A DNA stretch of 37,592 nucleotides, taken from an uncultured Eubacteriales bacterium (GTDB lineage: Bacteria; Bacillota; Clostridia; Oscillospirales; Acutalibacteraceae). The stretch's first letter is position 1. Every line of letters begins with the position of its first letter. The position numbers and the translations under genes were made by a program. Under the pieces are notes generated by a model that did no database searches, was not told where the DNA came from, and saw only the letters and a program-made list of their open reading frames with translations. The stretch covers positions 1-37,592 of the forward strand of contig CAKSEH010000016.1 in NCBI GenBank assembly GCA_934446475.1. The letters are read 5' to 3'. Below, in pieces: positions 1 through 8,149 of this stretch.

Positions 1-80
1 GCGGCAAAGCCGCCACAAAGCTCTTCGACCTTTGGTTTTGAGTTATAATAACCTCAAACCGTCGGCGTTTCACAGCCGAC
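1..80. promoter_or_regulatory. Leader region with three small inverted repeats upstream of the first operon
   Basis: Three short hairpins lie in a row: GCGGC-aaa-GCCGC (1-13), an imperfect GGTTTTGAG/CTCAAACC pair (about 34-60) and GTCGGC/GCCGAC (61-80). The window edge cuts off whatever lies upstream, so these could be the terminator of a preceding gene or a structured leader. No convincing sigma-A promoter with both hexamers was found here. Confidence 0.3.
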
Positions 81-135
81 GAAATTCACTCGCATTTAAA
101 ATGTTTCGTTTTAAATTATACAAGGGGGATGTAAA

Positions 136-828
136 ATGTCGCTGATTTTAGTTTGCGATGATGAAAAAGATATTGTTTCGGCTCTGAAAATTTATCTTGA
201 GGCAGAGGGCTACAGTGTCGAAACTGCATACAACGGCAGGGAAGCCTCCGAGAAATGCGATATATTTAATCCCGAACTTGTTATAATGGATATTATGATG
301 CCTGTATGCGATGGCATTGAAGCAATGGTAAAGATAAGAGAAAAACACAATATGCCCATAATCTTGCTCACTGCAAAAAGCGAGGATACAGATAAAGTGT
401 TAGGGCTTAATATCGGGGCAGATGATTATATTACCAAACCCTTTAACCCTATTGAGCTTATAGCAAGAGTCCGTTCGCAGCTCAGGCGGTATACACAGCT
501 CGGTATACAAAAATCTCCCGACTGTGACGCTGTAACAATAGGCTCCGTTTCTTTAAACGACCGCTCTAAAAAGGTAACTGTTGACGGCTGTGAGGTCTCC
601 CTTACTCCTACGGAATATAAAATACTTAAGCTGTTGATGAAAAATGCCGGGGCTGTGCTTTCACAAAAACAAATATACGAATCTATCGGTAATGAAAGCG
701 GATTTGCCGCAGAAAGCGTTATAGCCGTGCACATAAGGCATTTAAGAGAAAAAATAGAGATAGACCCTGCAAATCCTAAATACTTAAAGGTCGTTTGGGC
801 TTGCGGTTATAAGTTTGAGGCAAATTAA
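136..828 (+). CDS. OmpR/PhoB-family response regulator
   Basis: This is a DNA-binding response regulator that receives phosphate from the sensor kinase encoded directly downstream. The receiver domain (about residues 1-120) has the acidic pair D8/D9, the phospho-acceptor D52 in 'VIMDIMMP', T79 and K101 in 'ITKPF'. A winged-helix trans_reg_C domain (about 130-228) follows, with the typical 'LTPTEYKILKLLMKN' and 'VAVHIRHLREKIE'-like signatures. At 230 aa it has normal family length. The ATG is preceded by a strong AAGGGGG ribosome binding site at about 122-128. The stop codon ends one base before the kinase ATG, so the two are translationally coupled. The target genes cannot be read from the sequence; the downstream amidase suggests an envelope-related role, which is inference. 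Confidence 0.93.
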   Translation: MSLILVCDDEKDIVSALKIYLEAEGYSVETAYNGREASEKCDIFNPELVIMDIMMPVCDGIEAMVKIREKHNMPIILLTAKSEDTDKVLGLNIGADDYITKPFNPIELIARVRSQLRRYTQLGIQKSPDCDAVTIGSVSLNDRSKKVTVDGCEVSLTPTEYKILKLLMKNAGAVLSQKQIYESIGNESGFAAESVIAVHIRHLREKIEIDPANPKYLKVVWACGYKFEAN

Positions 829-829
829 A

Positions 830-2791
830 ATGAAAAGATTAAAATGCTTTCTTGCCGCTAAAGCTGCCGCAACGGTTATATCCTTCTTTGCTTTTACCTT
901 TATGCTTATAAGCATATTTTCGGTAGGATATATGTTTTACAACGATTTTTATACACGTTCGCTTTCGGGCGTGGAAGAATCCGTTATGGGAAAAATAGCT
1001 TCAAAGGAGGCTTATAACGCCCGTTACCATTTTGAAAACGGTGATATCGAAAAATACTATTCCGATAAAAACTTCCTGTTTAATGTTACCGATTCTTCGG
1101 ATAACAAGGTCATCTCAAATTATGACGGAACTGCCGAATATATCGCAAGAGCGTCAGTAAGAAAAAATTCGTATGTTCTTACCGATAAAGAGGGAAACAT
1201 TTATGACTATAGTGAGGTCATTTATGAAGATGAAGACGAATATTCGAACGATGATGTTTATATTATTGCAAGATCGAAGGACGGCACCGAGGTTTTCGAG
1301 ATATCGGATTATCAAACGATAGAAGTTATTATACCGAAAAAAATGGAATTTACCGATAGGGTCTTTATCATAAACAGCCTTATTGTAAACGGATACAAAA
1401 TGCGGTATGCTATGATATTCATTTTTGTGTGTTCGCTTGTTCTCACTGTCTTTACGGTGGGCTGGCTTTTTTGCAGCGTAGGTTACAAGAAGGGTACAGA
1501 CGGTATTTATCTGAATGCGTTTAACCGTATGCCGTTTGATGTTTTAACGGTTCTTGTTGCGGGATTTATCGCCGCCTGCGTTATGTTTATTTCTTCGGTG
1601 AATGACCGCCGTATAACAATTATCGCAGCCGTTTTTTCTTATACGGTTTTGTATTTTGTTGCCGTTTTATATCTTTTAAGCTTTGCTGTGAGGATAAAAG
1701 CAAAAACGGTTTTAAAGAACACCGTGATATGGCGGTTGCTCAGAAGACTTAAGAACCTTTTGTCCCGCCTGTTTAGGGCGCTGAATTACACCGTGAAGGG
1801 GATTCCTGTAGCCGCAAAGGCGGTTTTGATTGCAGCCGCAGTGAATGCGCTTCTCTTTTTCTCGGCTTATCTTTTAAGGCGGTCCTCTGCCTTTGCGTTT
1901 GTTTGGATCGCTATAAGCCTGATACCGACTGCGGCATTCATTTTCTATGCAGTAGGTTTTTCGAAAATAAGGGACGGAGCCAAACGTATAGCCTCGGGTG
2001 AACTTGATTATAAAGTGGATACCGTGCATCTTTGCGGTGAGGTTAAGGAATTTGCAGTCGATTTAAACGGCATAAGCGACGGTTTTTCTTCCGCTCTTGA
2101 TGAAAAGCTCAAAAGCGAGCGCTTTAAGACCGAACTTATAACCAATGTTTCTCACGATATAAAAACTCCGCTTACTTCGATAATAAACTATGTTGATCTT
2201 ATAAAGAAAGAACACATCGAAAACGAAAAAATTGCTGAGTATATCGAGGTTCTTGAAAGGCAGTCTAACCGCCTTAAAAAGCTTACGGAAGATCTTGTTG
2301 AATTTTCAAAGGCGCAGTCAGGTTCCATTAAAGCCGAGCTTTCGGAATGTAATGCATATGTTATGCTTTCGCAGTCGGTTGCGGAATATTCAGACAAACT
2401 TTCGGCGGCGGGGATAGCACCGGTGCTTCCGGAAAACGAAAAATCCGTTATGATTATGGCTGACGGCAGAAGACTCTGGCGTGTTTTCGACAATCTTTTA
2501 AACAATGTCGTAAAGTATGCCCTTTCGGGAACAAGACTGTATATCGAGCTTTCACAAAGGGGAGACGAAACCGATATCATTTTTAAAAATATTTCGGCAC
2601 TTCCTATAGAAATGAATCCCGAGCAGCTTACCGAACGGTTTGTACGGGGAGACCGTTCAAGGAATACCGAAGGCAGCGGCCTCGGACTTTCAATAGCAAA
2701 AAGCTTCACCGAAATTCAGGGCGGAAAACTCAGCCTATCTGCCGACGGCGATCTTTTCAAAGCGGTTGTTACACTTAAATCGGCAACTTAA
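830..2791 (+). CDS. Membrane sensor histidine kinase (HisKA/HATPase)
   Basis: This is the cognate kinase of the upstream OmpR-type regulator. An N-terminal membrane helix (about residues 9-33) is followed by a probable extracytoplasmic sensing segment to about 190, then a cluster of five more hydrophobic helices to about 380, so six in all. A HAMP-like linker precedes the HisKA box 'NVSHDIKTPLTS' with H442, an N box 'FDNLLNNVVKYA' and a G box 'GSGLGLSIAKSF'. ATG at 830 is chosen over an in-frame TTG at 815 because GAGG at 817-820 spaces correctly and the ATG abuts the regulator stop. Multiple mid-protein helices are unusual for a VanS/BaeS-like kinase, suggesting membrane-intrinsic sensing. 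The ligand is unknown. Confidence 0.92.
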   Translation: MKRLKCFLAAKAAATVISFFAFTFMLISIFSVGYMFYNDFYTRSLSGVEESVMGKIASKEAYNARYHFENGDIEKYYSDKNFLFNVTDSSDNKVISNYDGTAEYIARASVRKNSYVLTDKEGNIYDYSEVIYEDEDEYSNDDVYIIARSKDGTEVFEISDYQTIEVIIPKKMEFTDRVFIINSLIVNGYKMRYAMIFIFVCSLVLTVFTVGWLFCSVGYKKGTDGIYLNAFNRMPFDVLTVLVAGFIAACVMFISSVNDRRITIIAAVFSYTVLYFVAVLYLLSFAVRIKAKTVLKNTVIWRLLRRLKNLLSRLFRALNYTVKGIPVAAKAVLIAAAVNALLFFSAYLLRRSSAFAFVWIAISLIPTAAFIFYAVGFSKIRDGAKRIASGELDYKVDTVHLCGEVKEFAVDLNGISDGFSSALDEKLKSERFKTELITNVSHDIKTPLTSIINYVDLIKKEHIENEKIAEYIEVLERQSNRLKKLTEDLVEFSKAQSGSIKAELSECNAYVMLSQSVAEYSDKLSAAGIAPVLPENEKSVMIMADGRRLWRVFDNLLNNVVKYALSGTRLYIELSQRGDETDIIFKNISALPIEMNPEQLTERFVRGDRSRNTEGSGLGLSIAKSFTEIQGGKLSLSADGDLFKAVVTLKSAT

Positions 2792-2819
2792 ACAGACAAT
2801 GAAACAGGGGAAATTGAAA

Positions 2820-3551
2820 ATGGCAAATAAACGCTCGGTGCTTGAAGCGAAGAAGAGAAGAAAACGGCAAAGAATAAGGAAAATACGGCTGTTTTTCAGA
2901 TGGATAATGCTGATTTGTCTGCTTGCGGCGGTTGTGACCGCAGCGGCAATAGGCACTTCTAAGGCGATAAAGGCAATAAAAGCCGATATTTACGGTTCTG
3001 ACAGTGCCGGAGCATCTGCAAATTCCTCCGAGGGGGAAGAAAAACTAAACCTTAAAACGCTTTCGGTTCCCGACTATGTTGATGTTCAGCTTATTACAAA
3101 TACCGAGGCGAGACAGGGTATAAAGCTTAAAAAAATAAGAAATATAGTTATTCACTATACGGGCAATCCGAAAACAACCGCACAAAACAACAGGGATTAT
3201 TTCAATTCTCCCGGAACGGTTGTATGTTCGCATTTTGTAATAGGGATCGACGGTAAGATAATACAATGCGTGCCTATAGATGAAAAATCGGCGGCAAGCA
3301 ATGAGCGCAATAAGGATACGATATCGATCGAGGTGTGCCACAGCGAAGAGTCCGGCAAGTTTTCATCGGATGCATACAATTCGCTCGTTAAGTTGACCGC
3401 ATATCTCTGTGACGACGCAGGTCTTGACGAAAATGATATTATACGCCACTATGATATAACAGGAAAACAATGTCCGCTTTATTATGTTAAAAATCCGGAT
3501 AAATGGAATTCGTTTAAAAAGGATGTCGGCAAACAACTGAAAGCGTATTGA
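2820..3551 (+). CDS. Membrane-anchored N-acetylmuramoyl-L-alanine amidase (Amidase_2)
   Basis: A peptidoglycan hydrolase of the T7-lysozyme/PGRP-like Amidase_2 family that cleaves the amide bond between MurNAc and the stem peptide. A very basic N-terminus is followed by a single hydrophobic segment (about residues 25-48) with no clear cleavage site, so it is probably a signal anchor facing outward. A low-complexity Ser/Ala/Gly linker leads to the catalytic domain (about 100-235). Predicted zinc ligands are H112 ('VIHYTG'), H210 ('IRHYDITG') and C218 ('KQCPLY'). ATG at 2820 is preferred because AGGGG at 2806-2810 has proper spacing; longer readings from TTG or an earlier ATG overlap the kinase. 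It sits 28 bp after the kinase stop, so it is likely the third gene of the operon. Confidence 0.9.
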   Translation: MANKRSVLEAKKRRKRQRIRKIRLFFRWIMLICLLAAVVTAAAIGTSKAIKAIKADIYGSDSAGASANSSEGEEKLNLKTLSVPDYVDVQLITNTEARQGIKLKKIRNIVIHYTGNPKTTAQNNRDYFNSPGTVVCSHFVIGIDGKIIQCVPIDEKSAASNERNKDTISIEVCHSEESGKFSSDAYNSLVKLTAYLCDDAGLDENDIIRHYDITGKQCPLYYVKNPDKWNSFKKDVGKQLKAY

Positions 3552-3558
3552 AAATAAG

Positions 3559-4251
3559 TTATTTAACCGCCTGATTCATTAAACACGCATAGTTTCGGTT
3601 CTCCTTTTTATTTAAAATACGGCGGCCACAGAATTTAGGCAACTGCATTTGCACCGAATCAACAAGCAGTTTGACGCCGTAGAGAATAATTACGGCGCCG
3701 CATATGCGGTTCAGCCAAATGATAACACGGCGGTTTATTTTACTGCCGAGAATGTGCACCGCAATTGCCAGACAGTTTAACCAGAGTAAACCACCGGCGG
3801 AGGCAAATCCGGTGATAAAATACAGATCGTTGCCTGTGGGCAAAGAGGCACGAAAAGCGCCAAGCATAAGAGTTCCGTCAATCAAAGGCTGCGGATTCAG
3901 CCGGGTAACGATAAAGGCAGAACCGATAATTTTCCAAAACGGCTGATTTACATCTTTACCTCCGCCTAAATCCGGATCGGAGCGAATAAGTCCGATACCT
4001 ATTTAAATAACCGGCAGTCCTCCTGCGCAGAGTATGATTTTCTGCAGCCACGGCAGCGCTTCCATCAAAGCGCCTGCGCCGAGAAAACAGACGATTCCAA
4101 GAGAGACGCCCCGGAAGATAACAACCGGGGCGATTGCTATTGCACGCCCCTGTTGTTGGCTCATAGCACTGTTGAATACAAATAAGTTCTGCATACCGAT
4201 TGGTATCACATAAGCAAGCCCTAAGGAGAATCCCTGAAGATATATCGGTAT
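3559..4251 (-). pseudogene. LysE/ArgO-type amino-acid exporter, interrupted by an in-frame TAA
   Basis: Reading the minus strand from about 4251, the protein starts 'IPIYLQGFSLGLAYVIPIGM' with 'QNLFVFNSA', the N-terminal signature of LysE-family exporters. It continues through typical hydrophobic helices. The frame is stopped by TAA at 4003-4005, just after 'CAGGLPVI', and resumes in the same frame with 'IGIGLIRSDPDLGGG', then 'LNPQPLIDGTLMLGAF' to the end. A tyrosine codon would be usual at the stop position, so this looks like a single-base nonsense mutation. The expected start codon is ATA (4251-4249) rather than ATG, with AAAGGGGG about 13 bases upstream. Both defects point to an inactive gene. 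Family assignment is solid; the exported substrate is unknown. Confidence 0.8.
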
Positions 4252-4310
4252 AATTCCCGAAAAGCCCCCTTTACAAATTTTGATTTTTATTTTTCGGTCA
4301 CTATAGATAA

Positions 4311-4336
4311 CGGGCAATTCCTAATAGAATTGCCCG
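4311..4336. terminator. Perfect 10-bp inverted repeat between the LysE pseudogene and the lysS-tail copy
   Basis: Arms CGGGCAATTC and GAATTGCCCG flank a 6-base loop. Rightward it is followed by a T-rich stretch; leftward by TTATCTAT. Read on the minus strand it lies 12 bases after the lysS-like stop codon at 4349-4351, so it could be the displaced native lysS terminator. Direction is ambiguous. Confidence 0.55.
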
Positions 4337-4348
4337 TTGTTATATTAT

Positions 4349-4378
4349 TTACTTATCGATCGGCTTCATTGTGGGGAC
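4349..4378 (-). repeat. Copy of the lysS 3' end, probable left attachment site
   Basis: On the minus strand these bases read P-T-M-K-P-I-D-K-stop, matching the true LysRS C-terminus P-T-M-K-P-L-D-K-stop at 9551-9580. The two 30-bp stretches agree at 25 positions. The differences over the coding part are two silent third-position changes and one Leu/Ile swap, as expected if one copy came from another species' lysS. Nothing else of lysS is present here. This is best explained as an att half-site left by integration into the lysS 3' end. Confidence 0.65.
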
Positions 4379-4537
4379 GTGACTTGGGACTGCACATAAG
4401 GTCTTACTAATTCTTAAATGTCCGCTGTTCAGCACCCTTTTTATGCCCAACGTCTTATAACCCTTTATAAGTTTTTACCGCTTACCCGTGAAAATGGGTA
4501 AAATTGTGGGTAAAAATCTATACCCACCGAGGGACTT
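4379..4537. other. Non-coding attachment-proximal region with TGGGTA repeats
   Basis: No gene is seen. TGGGTAAAA occurs twice as a direct repeat (4495-4503 and 4507-4515, 12-bp period). GTGGGTA (4506-4512) forms an inverted pair with TACCCAC (4521-4527), and another TTACCC lies at 4482-4487. Such clusters between an integrase stop and an att core resemble integrase/excisionase arm sites; the hairpin could instead terminate the integrase transcript. Function is inferred from position. Confidence 0.4.
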
Positions 4538-4645
4538 CTAACTGATCTTAATCTTACCCTCAAGATTTGCAAAACTTTCGATTTTCTTTTCCTTGGTTGC
4601 CTCGTTGTAGATGTTCATCGTCGTACTGATATCGGCATGGCCCAT
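4538..4645 (-). pseudogene. C-terminal tail of a tyrosine recombinase (integrase)
   Basis: Only 35 residues are recognisable: 'MGHADISTTMNIYNEATKEK' followed by 'KIESFANLEGKIKIS'. This is the segment surrounding the catalytic tyrosine of phage/ICE integrases (GHxxxxTT...Y). The residues upstream in the same frame ('PFIHFLPTMKGGG') are not integrase-like, so the rest of the gene is gone. The initiating ATG at 4645 happens to follow a near-perfect Shine-Dalgarno (AAAGGAGGTGG, 4650-4660). The fragment lies about 160 bp from the lysS-tail repeat, where an integrase gene normally sits relative to its att site. It cannot be an active recombinase by itself. Confidence 0.7.
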
Positions 4646-4740
4646 AGCACCACCTCCTTTCATCGTAGGCAAAAAGTGTATAAACGGACTTTCCGCCTCC
4701 GACACACAAGAGCAGATTTTGATTTTCATTCTAAGATTAA

Positions 4741-4768
4741 AGGAGTACAGCTAAAAAGCTGTACTCCT
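4741..4768. terminator. Perfect 12-bp-arm hairpin
   Basis: AGGAGTACAGCT and AGCTGTACTCCT flank an AAAA loop. On the minus strand the hairpin is followed by a T-rich run, so it probably ends leftward transcription coming from the sigma-factor gene side. Its strength makes it one of the clearest structures in the island. Confidence 0.6.
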
Positions 4769-5122
4769 CGGATTTATGCGTATAAAACGCTATGTAATCA
4801 TCGCATCACGGGTGAAGAGGGCATAATTCTCCCTACCCCAAAGATCCTCACATGGTTTAGTGCCGTTCTGGACGGCATTTAAGCCTCCGAACATATCGAA
4901 GGTTTGGGTTTCATTCTTAACAAAGATTCAGACCTAATTATCCCCTTGCGGGCAAACGTTCAAACCTAACAACGGTGCAATGTGGACAAGCCACGGTGCT
5001 CAAAAGAGCGGCGCACAAAAATCAAACCATTGCCTCAAAAGCTCAGAAACATATGAAAACTCTGATAACTGTCCTCGGTTTATGCCCAAGCTCTGAAACT
5101 ATACCTAATCACTTAGGTTAAA
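4769..5122. other. Gene-poor 350-bp stretch
   Basis: No frame on either strand shows recognisable protein similarity; the open frames are short and lack ribosome binding sites. It contains only minor repeats (for example GGTGCAATGTGG / CCACGGTGC). It may be decayed coding sequence. Confidence 0.4.
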
Positions 5123-6748
5123 TTATTTCATAACACTCATCCAGCAACCCTCTGCACCAATACCATTCTCCGGAGGTGTCAGAATGCCTTTTTCAATAAG
5201 AACCTCCACAACAGCATCGAGAATCGGCATATTTGCGAGGGTGTTCGCAAGCTTCCACTCACCATGGAGATATTCAGGAACCGATTTTTTGATAAGTTCT
5301 GCAACCTTTGCTGCAACGATCTCTGCATCTGCATTAAAATATCCATTCTGCAAGTTGTTACTAATTTTGAATAGATTGTCTCTATCAGAAAGAGAAAATA
5401 CAAGAATCTTCGTATATAGCATATCTCCGTCACGATACAAATACCCGCACTCAATTGCTTTTGCTGCATGTTCCTTTTCCTGTTCAGATAATGCAGTGAT
5501 ATCAAGACCTTCGATAGAACGAAGAGCAAGCTGTATCTGCGGATCCTTTGATACGTTAAGTTCGCAACTAAAGTGTTTCTTGATGCGAGTGATATAGATA
5601 TTATCAAGATGGACGTTGGAGAAACCACAAACATTTTGTGCGTCAACACCATCCCAACCACCACCATAATATTTTCCGTTGTCAATGTATCCAAATACGC
5701 TGAACGGGCGCTTTACATCGGCGACATCCGAAAAATATTTCTCCTTCAAAATTCTTTCAACGTTCTCGGAAAACGCCCTAGATATATTAGATACCTGTTG
5801 CCACAGAATAAGATTCATATCAACTCTCTTGTTGAGATATGGAAAAGCAAGATATTCCGCTTTATGCTCTTCAATATAGTTGGATATGATATCGCAAATT
5901 TTGGGCAACTGTTCAGTGTAAAGGGCATTTGCTTTTTCGATTACCTCTTTATCAAGCAGAATAAAGTTAATTGCATATTTTCCGTTATCCAAGCGACGGA
6001 GAAAACCGTACTCTCCGTTTTCACCTTTGCGAAGGATTTCCAGCTCTTCCTCAACGTAAACGGTAGGCACATTCAGTTCTTCTGCAATCTCGGAAGCACT
6101 CATCGGCTTTTTGTGGCATAGCCAAACGATGTGATTGGAAAACATTCTTGTACACACATTACGGGGATCGCCCCAAGCGGGACTACCGGTTCCCCAAATG
6201 ACGTAATCAATTTTATCAAGAGCTACAGGTCTATTATAGGTTTCTGCCATTTCTTCTACCTCGCTTTTAATTTTTTGTCTGGCTGAAAATAATCTTTGAC
6301 GAACAGCACCTTCACTGGTATTTTGTTGTTTTGCTATTTCTGCAGTAGACAAACCATCTATGTAGTACATAATCATTACTTCGCGGTATGCTTTGGTTAA
6401 GAATGCAATGCGTCGATAAACAGAGTTGAGTAACTCATCGCTATCATCTTCTTGCTCTTTGTCAGTGATAAATTGCAAGATTTCATCTGCATCGCCGTCA
6501 TAGAATGTATCTGCATATTTTCTGCGATTGCTCGAAAAATCTGCATATACGATTCGGGCAACTCTCCAAATAAACGAATAAATATTTGTTATTTCTCCAT
6601 CTGTATGAGCCGCCTTAACCAAGGCAAAGATTATGTCTGAACATAGTTCTTGCGCTTCGTAACTGTCGTTAGTACGTGCATAACAAAATCCAAATAGTTT
6701 GTCCAGTAGGTCATCATCAAATTGTTTCAGCAGTTCTTGTTTTTTCAT
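5123..6748 (-). CDS. ECF-type sigma factor with a ~370-residue C-terminal extension
   Basis: The first ~165 residues carry sigma-70 region 2 ('AQELCSDIIFALVKAA', 'IYSFIWRVARIVYADF') and region 4 with a clear helix-turn-helix ('LSTAEIAKQQNTSEGAVRQR'). Residues ~185-541 are not part of a normal ECF sigma factor. They include a second winged-helix-like segment ('MSASEIAEELNVPTVYVEEE'), an alpha/beta region with Trp and Gly-rich motifs ('GKYYGGGWDG'), and a possible third helical DNA/ligand-binding part. Usual ECF length is about 160-200 aa, so this is a fusion whose extension may sense a signal or act as a built-in anti-sigma. ATG is preceded by GGAG at good distance. It is monocistronic inside the lysS-flanked island, with no adjacent anti-sigma gene. 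The extension is not a family I recognise. Confidence 0.75.
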   Translation of the reverse strand: MKKQELLKQFDDDLLDKLFGFCYARTNDSYEAQELCSDIIFALVKAAHTDGEITNIYSFIWRVARIVYADFSSNRRKYADTFYDGDADEILQFITDKEQEDDSDELLNSVYRRIAFLTKAYREVMIMYYIDGLSTAEIAKQQNTSEGAVRQRLFSARQKIKSEVEEMAETYNRPVALDKIDYVIWGTGSPAWGDPRNVCTRMFSNHIVWLCHKKPMSASEIAEELNVPTVYVEEELEILRKGENGEYGFLRRLDNGKYAINFILLDKEVIEKANALYTEQLPKICDIISNYIEEHKAEYLAFPYLNKRVDMNLILWQQVSNISRAFSENVERILKEKYFSDVADVKRPFSVFGYIDNGKYYGGGWDGVDAQNVCGFSNVHLDNIYITRIKKHFSCELNVSKDPQIQLALRSIEGLDITALSEQEKEHAAKAIECGYLYRDGDMLYTKILVFSLSDRDNLFKISNNLQNGYFNADAEIVAAKVAELIKKSVPEYLHGEWKLANTLANMPILDAVVEVLIEKGILTPPENGIGAEGCWMSVMK

Positions 6749-6878
6749 GGTTTCACTCCAAGCGATTGATCAATGCTTTCACCTATATAGTCTGTGAAAA
6801 ATTCGATTTGTTAGGTGGGATTAGTGATATTATAGCATATTTTATCAAATTTTTCTTGAACATAATGCAAATACGAAA

Positions 6879-6910
6879 ATACCGCCGAGAACTTATTCTC
6901 TCGGCGGTAT
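6879..6910 (-). terminator. Intrinsic terminator behind the argS tail
   Basis: ATACCGCCGAGA pairs with TCTCGGCGGTAT across an 8-base loop. On the minus strand it is followed by TTTTCGTATTT. It lies 27 bp after the argS-tail stop, so it appears to be the original argS terminator carried along with the fragment; it also faces the sigma gene's upstream region. Confidence 0.75.
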
Positions 6911-6937
6911 AAATACTTTATAAGTTGGTTCGACTGA

Positions 6938-7201
6938 TTACATTCTTTCTACTGATTCAATTCCTAATACGTACAAGTGCTTTTCGAGTACCTGTTTTGT
7001 TATTTCGCAAAGAGTAAGCCAAGATTGTTTCTTCTCCATATTATCTTCGTTGATGATGTGGTTCTCTTGATAGAATTTAGAAAAAGCCACAACTATTTTG
7101 TAAGCATTCTCGCATACAATGTTCTGGGCTTTTTCATTGTATGCACTTACAAACGCAATACCACTTAATGAAAGCACCATTATCAAATCACGTTCACTAA
7201 G
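6938..7201 (-). pseudogene. argS: 3' fragment of an arginyl-tRNA synthetase gene
   Basis: The minus strand encodes the end of the DALR anticodon-binding domain of ArgRS: 'ERDLIMVLSLSGIAFV', 'AYKIVVAFSKFYQENHII', 'EITKQVLEKHLYVLGIESVE', then R-M-stop, the classical ArgRS C-terminus. Only about 88 residues of a ~550-residue enzyme remain. Similarity ends abruptly near 7201, where the sequence becomes the antisense of the neighbouring COG2865-type gene. The natural stop and terminator are intact, so only the 5' part is missing. It cannot encode a working synthetase; a full argS must be elsewhere. Confidence 0.8.
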
Positions 7202-8113
7202 CCCGATCACACTTGGGTGAAGCTTGCCGATGCAGAATTCCTCTTGAAAATCGGTGCCGCAAAGAAAAGCCAGAACGACGGAAATATCCATCCTACCCTG
7301 GGTGGTCTTCTCTTCTTCGGCGATTTCGTAAATATCAGTGATGAACTACCGAACTACTTCTTGGATTACAGAGAGCGCTTATCAAATGAAACGCGTTGGT
7401 CTGACAGGGTGTGCTCTGGAGACGGTAACTGGAGTGGTAATGTATTCGATTTTTACTTCAAGGTCATTGACCGTCTGACTGCAGATGTAAAGGTTCCGTT
7501 CAAGCTCGATGCCAATCTGCAGCGTGTAGATGATACTCCGATTCACAAATCTCTCAGGGAGTGCTTGGCGAATGCCCTGATTCATGCAGATTACTATAGC
7601 TGTCGTGAAATTGTTATCGATAAAGAATTCCGCAAGATTACCATTGCAAACCCTGGCACCTTCCGTATCGGAATTGACGAGGCCATTGCCGGTGGTATCA
7701 GTGATGCGAGAAACGGAAGAATCTTTAATATGTTCTCTCTTATTAAGGTTGGTGAACGATCCGGACAAGGTTTGTGTGACGTATACAGCGTTTGGGGCAA
7801 GAACGGATTCAAAAAGCCCGAACTGATTGAAACAGTAGATCCTGATCGTATTACTCTCACGCTGGCGATAGAAATTGATAGTAATCGTGACAGTAATGAT
7901 AGTAATGAGAGAAATGATGATAGTAATCTGACAGAGACCGAGGCAAAGGTAATGGACGTGCTCCGTCACAACACCGGACTCAGTGCAACACAGGTAGCAA
8001 CTGAAAGCGGTCTCTCTGTTTCAACAGTAAATAGAGCATACAGGAGCTTGAAAGAAAAAGGATATATCACTCGCAAAAACCAAACATGCGGTAAATGGAT
8101 TATTCTAAAATAA
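7202..8113 (+). pseudogene. 5'-truncated AlbA_2/COG2865-type ATP-binding transcriptional regulator
   Basis: The open frame (GTG at 7217; ~298 aa) matches only the middle and C-terminal parts of AlbA_2/Schlafen-like regulators. Seen are 'HPTLGGLLFFGDF', 'NYFLDYRERLSNETRWSDRV', a GHKL-like ATPase stretch ('HKSLRECLANALIHADY', 'ITIANPGTFRIGI', 'GERSGQGL') and a C-terminal winged helix ('LSATQVATESGLSVSTVNRA'). Family members begin with a ~200-residue AlbA_2 domain, absent here. Similarity starts at 'KPDHTWVKLADAEFLLKIGA', whose first codons lie at ~7199, precisely where the argS tail ends. No ribosome binding site precedes the GTG. A shortened protein could still be made, but a truncated gene is more likely. 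Confidence 0.7.
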
Positions 8114-8149
8114 TCAGCACAATTCACGCAGAAAGAAGGTGGTGGCAGA

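Noticed and set aside
4495..4527. Short repeats as a CRISPR array
   Set aside because: Repeat units are under 10 bp with 3-bp spacing; no cas genes in the window.
7382..7969. Long minus-strand open frame (195 aa) opposite the COG2865-type gene
   Set aside because: No ribosome binding site or recognisable domain; it mirrors the plus-strand gene that shows clear GHKL and winged-helix motifs.
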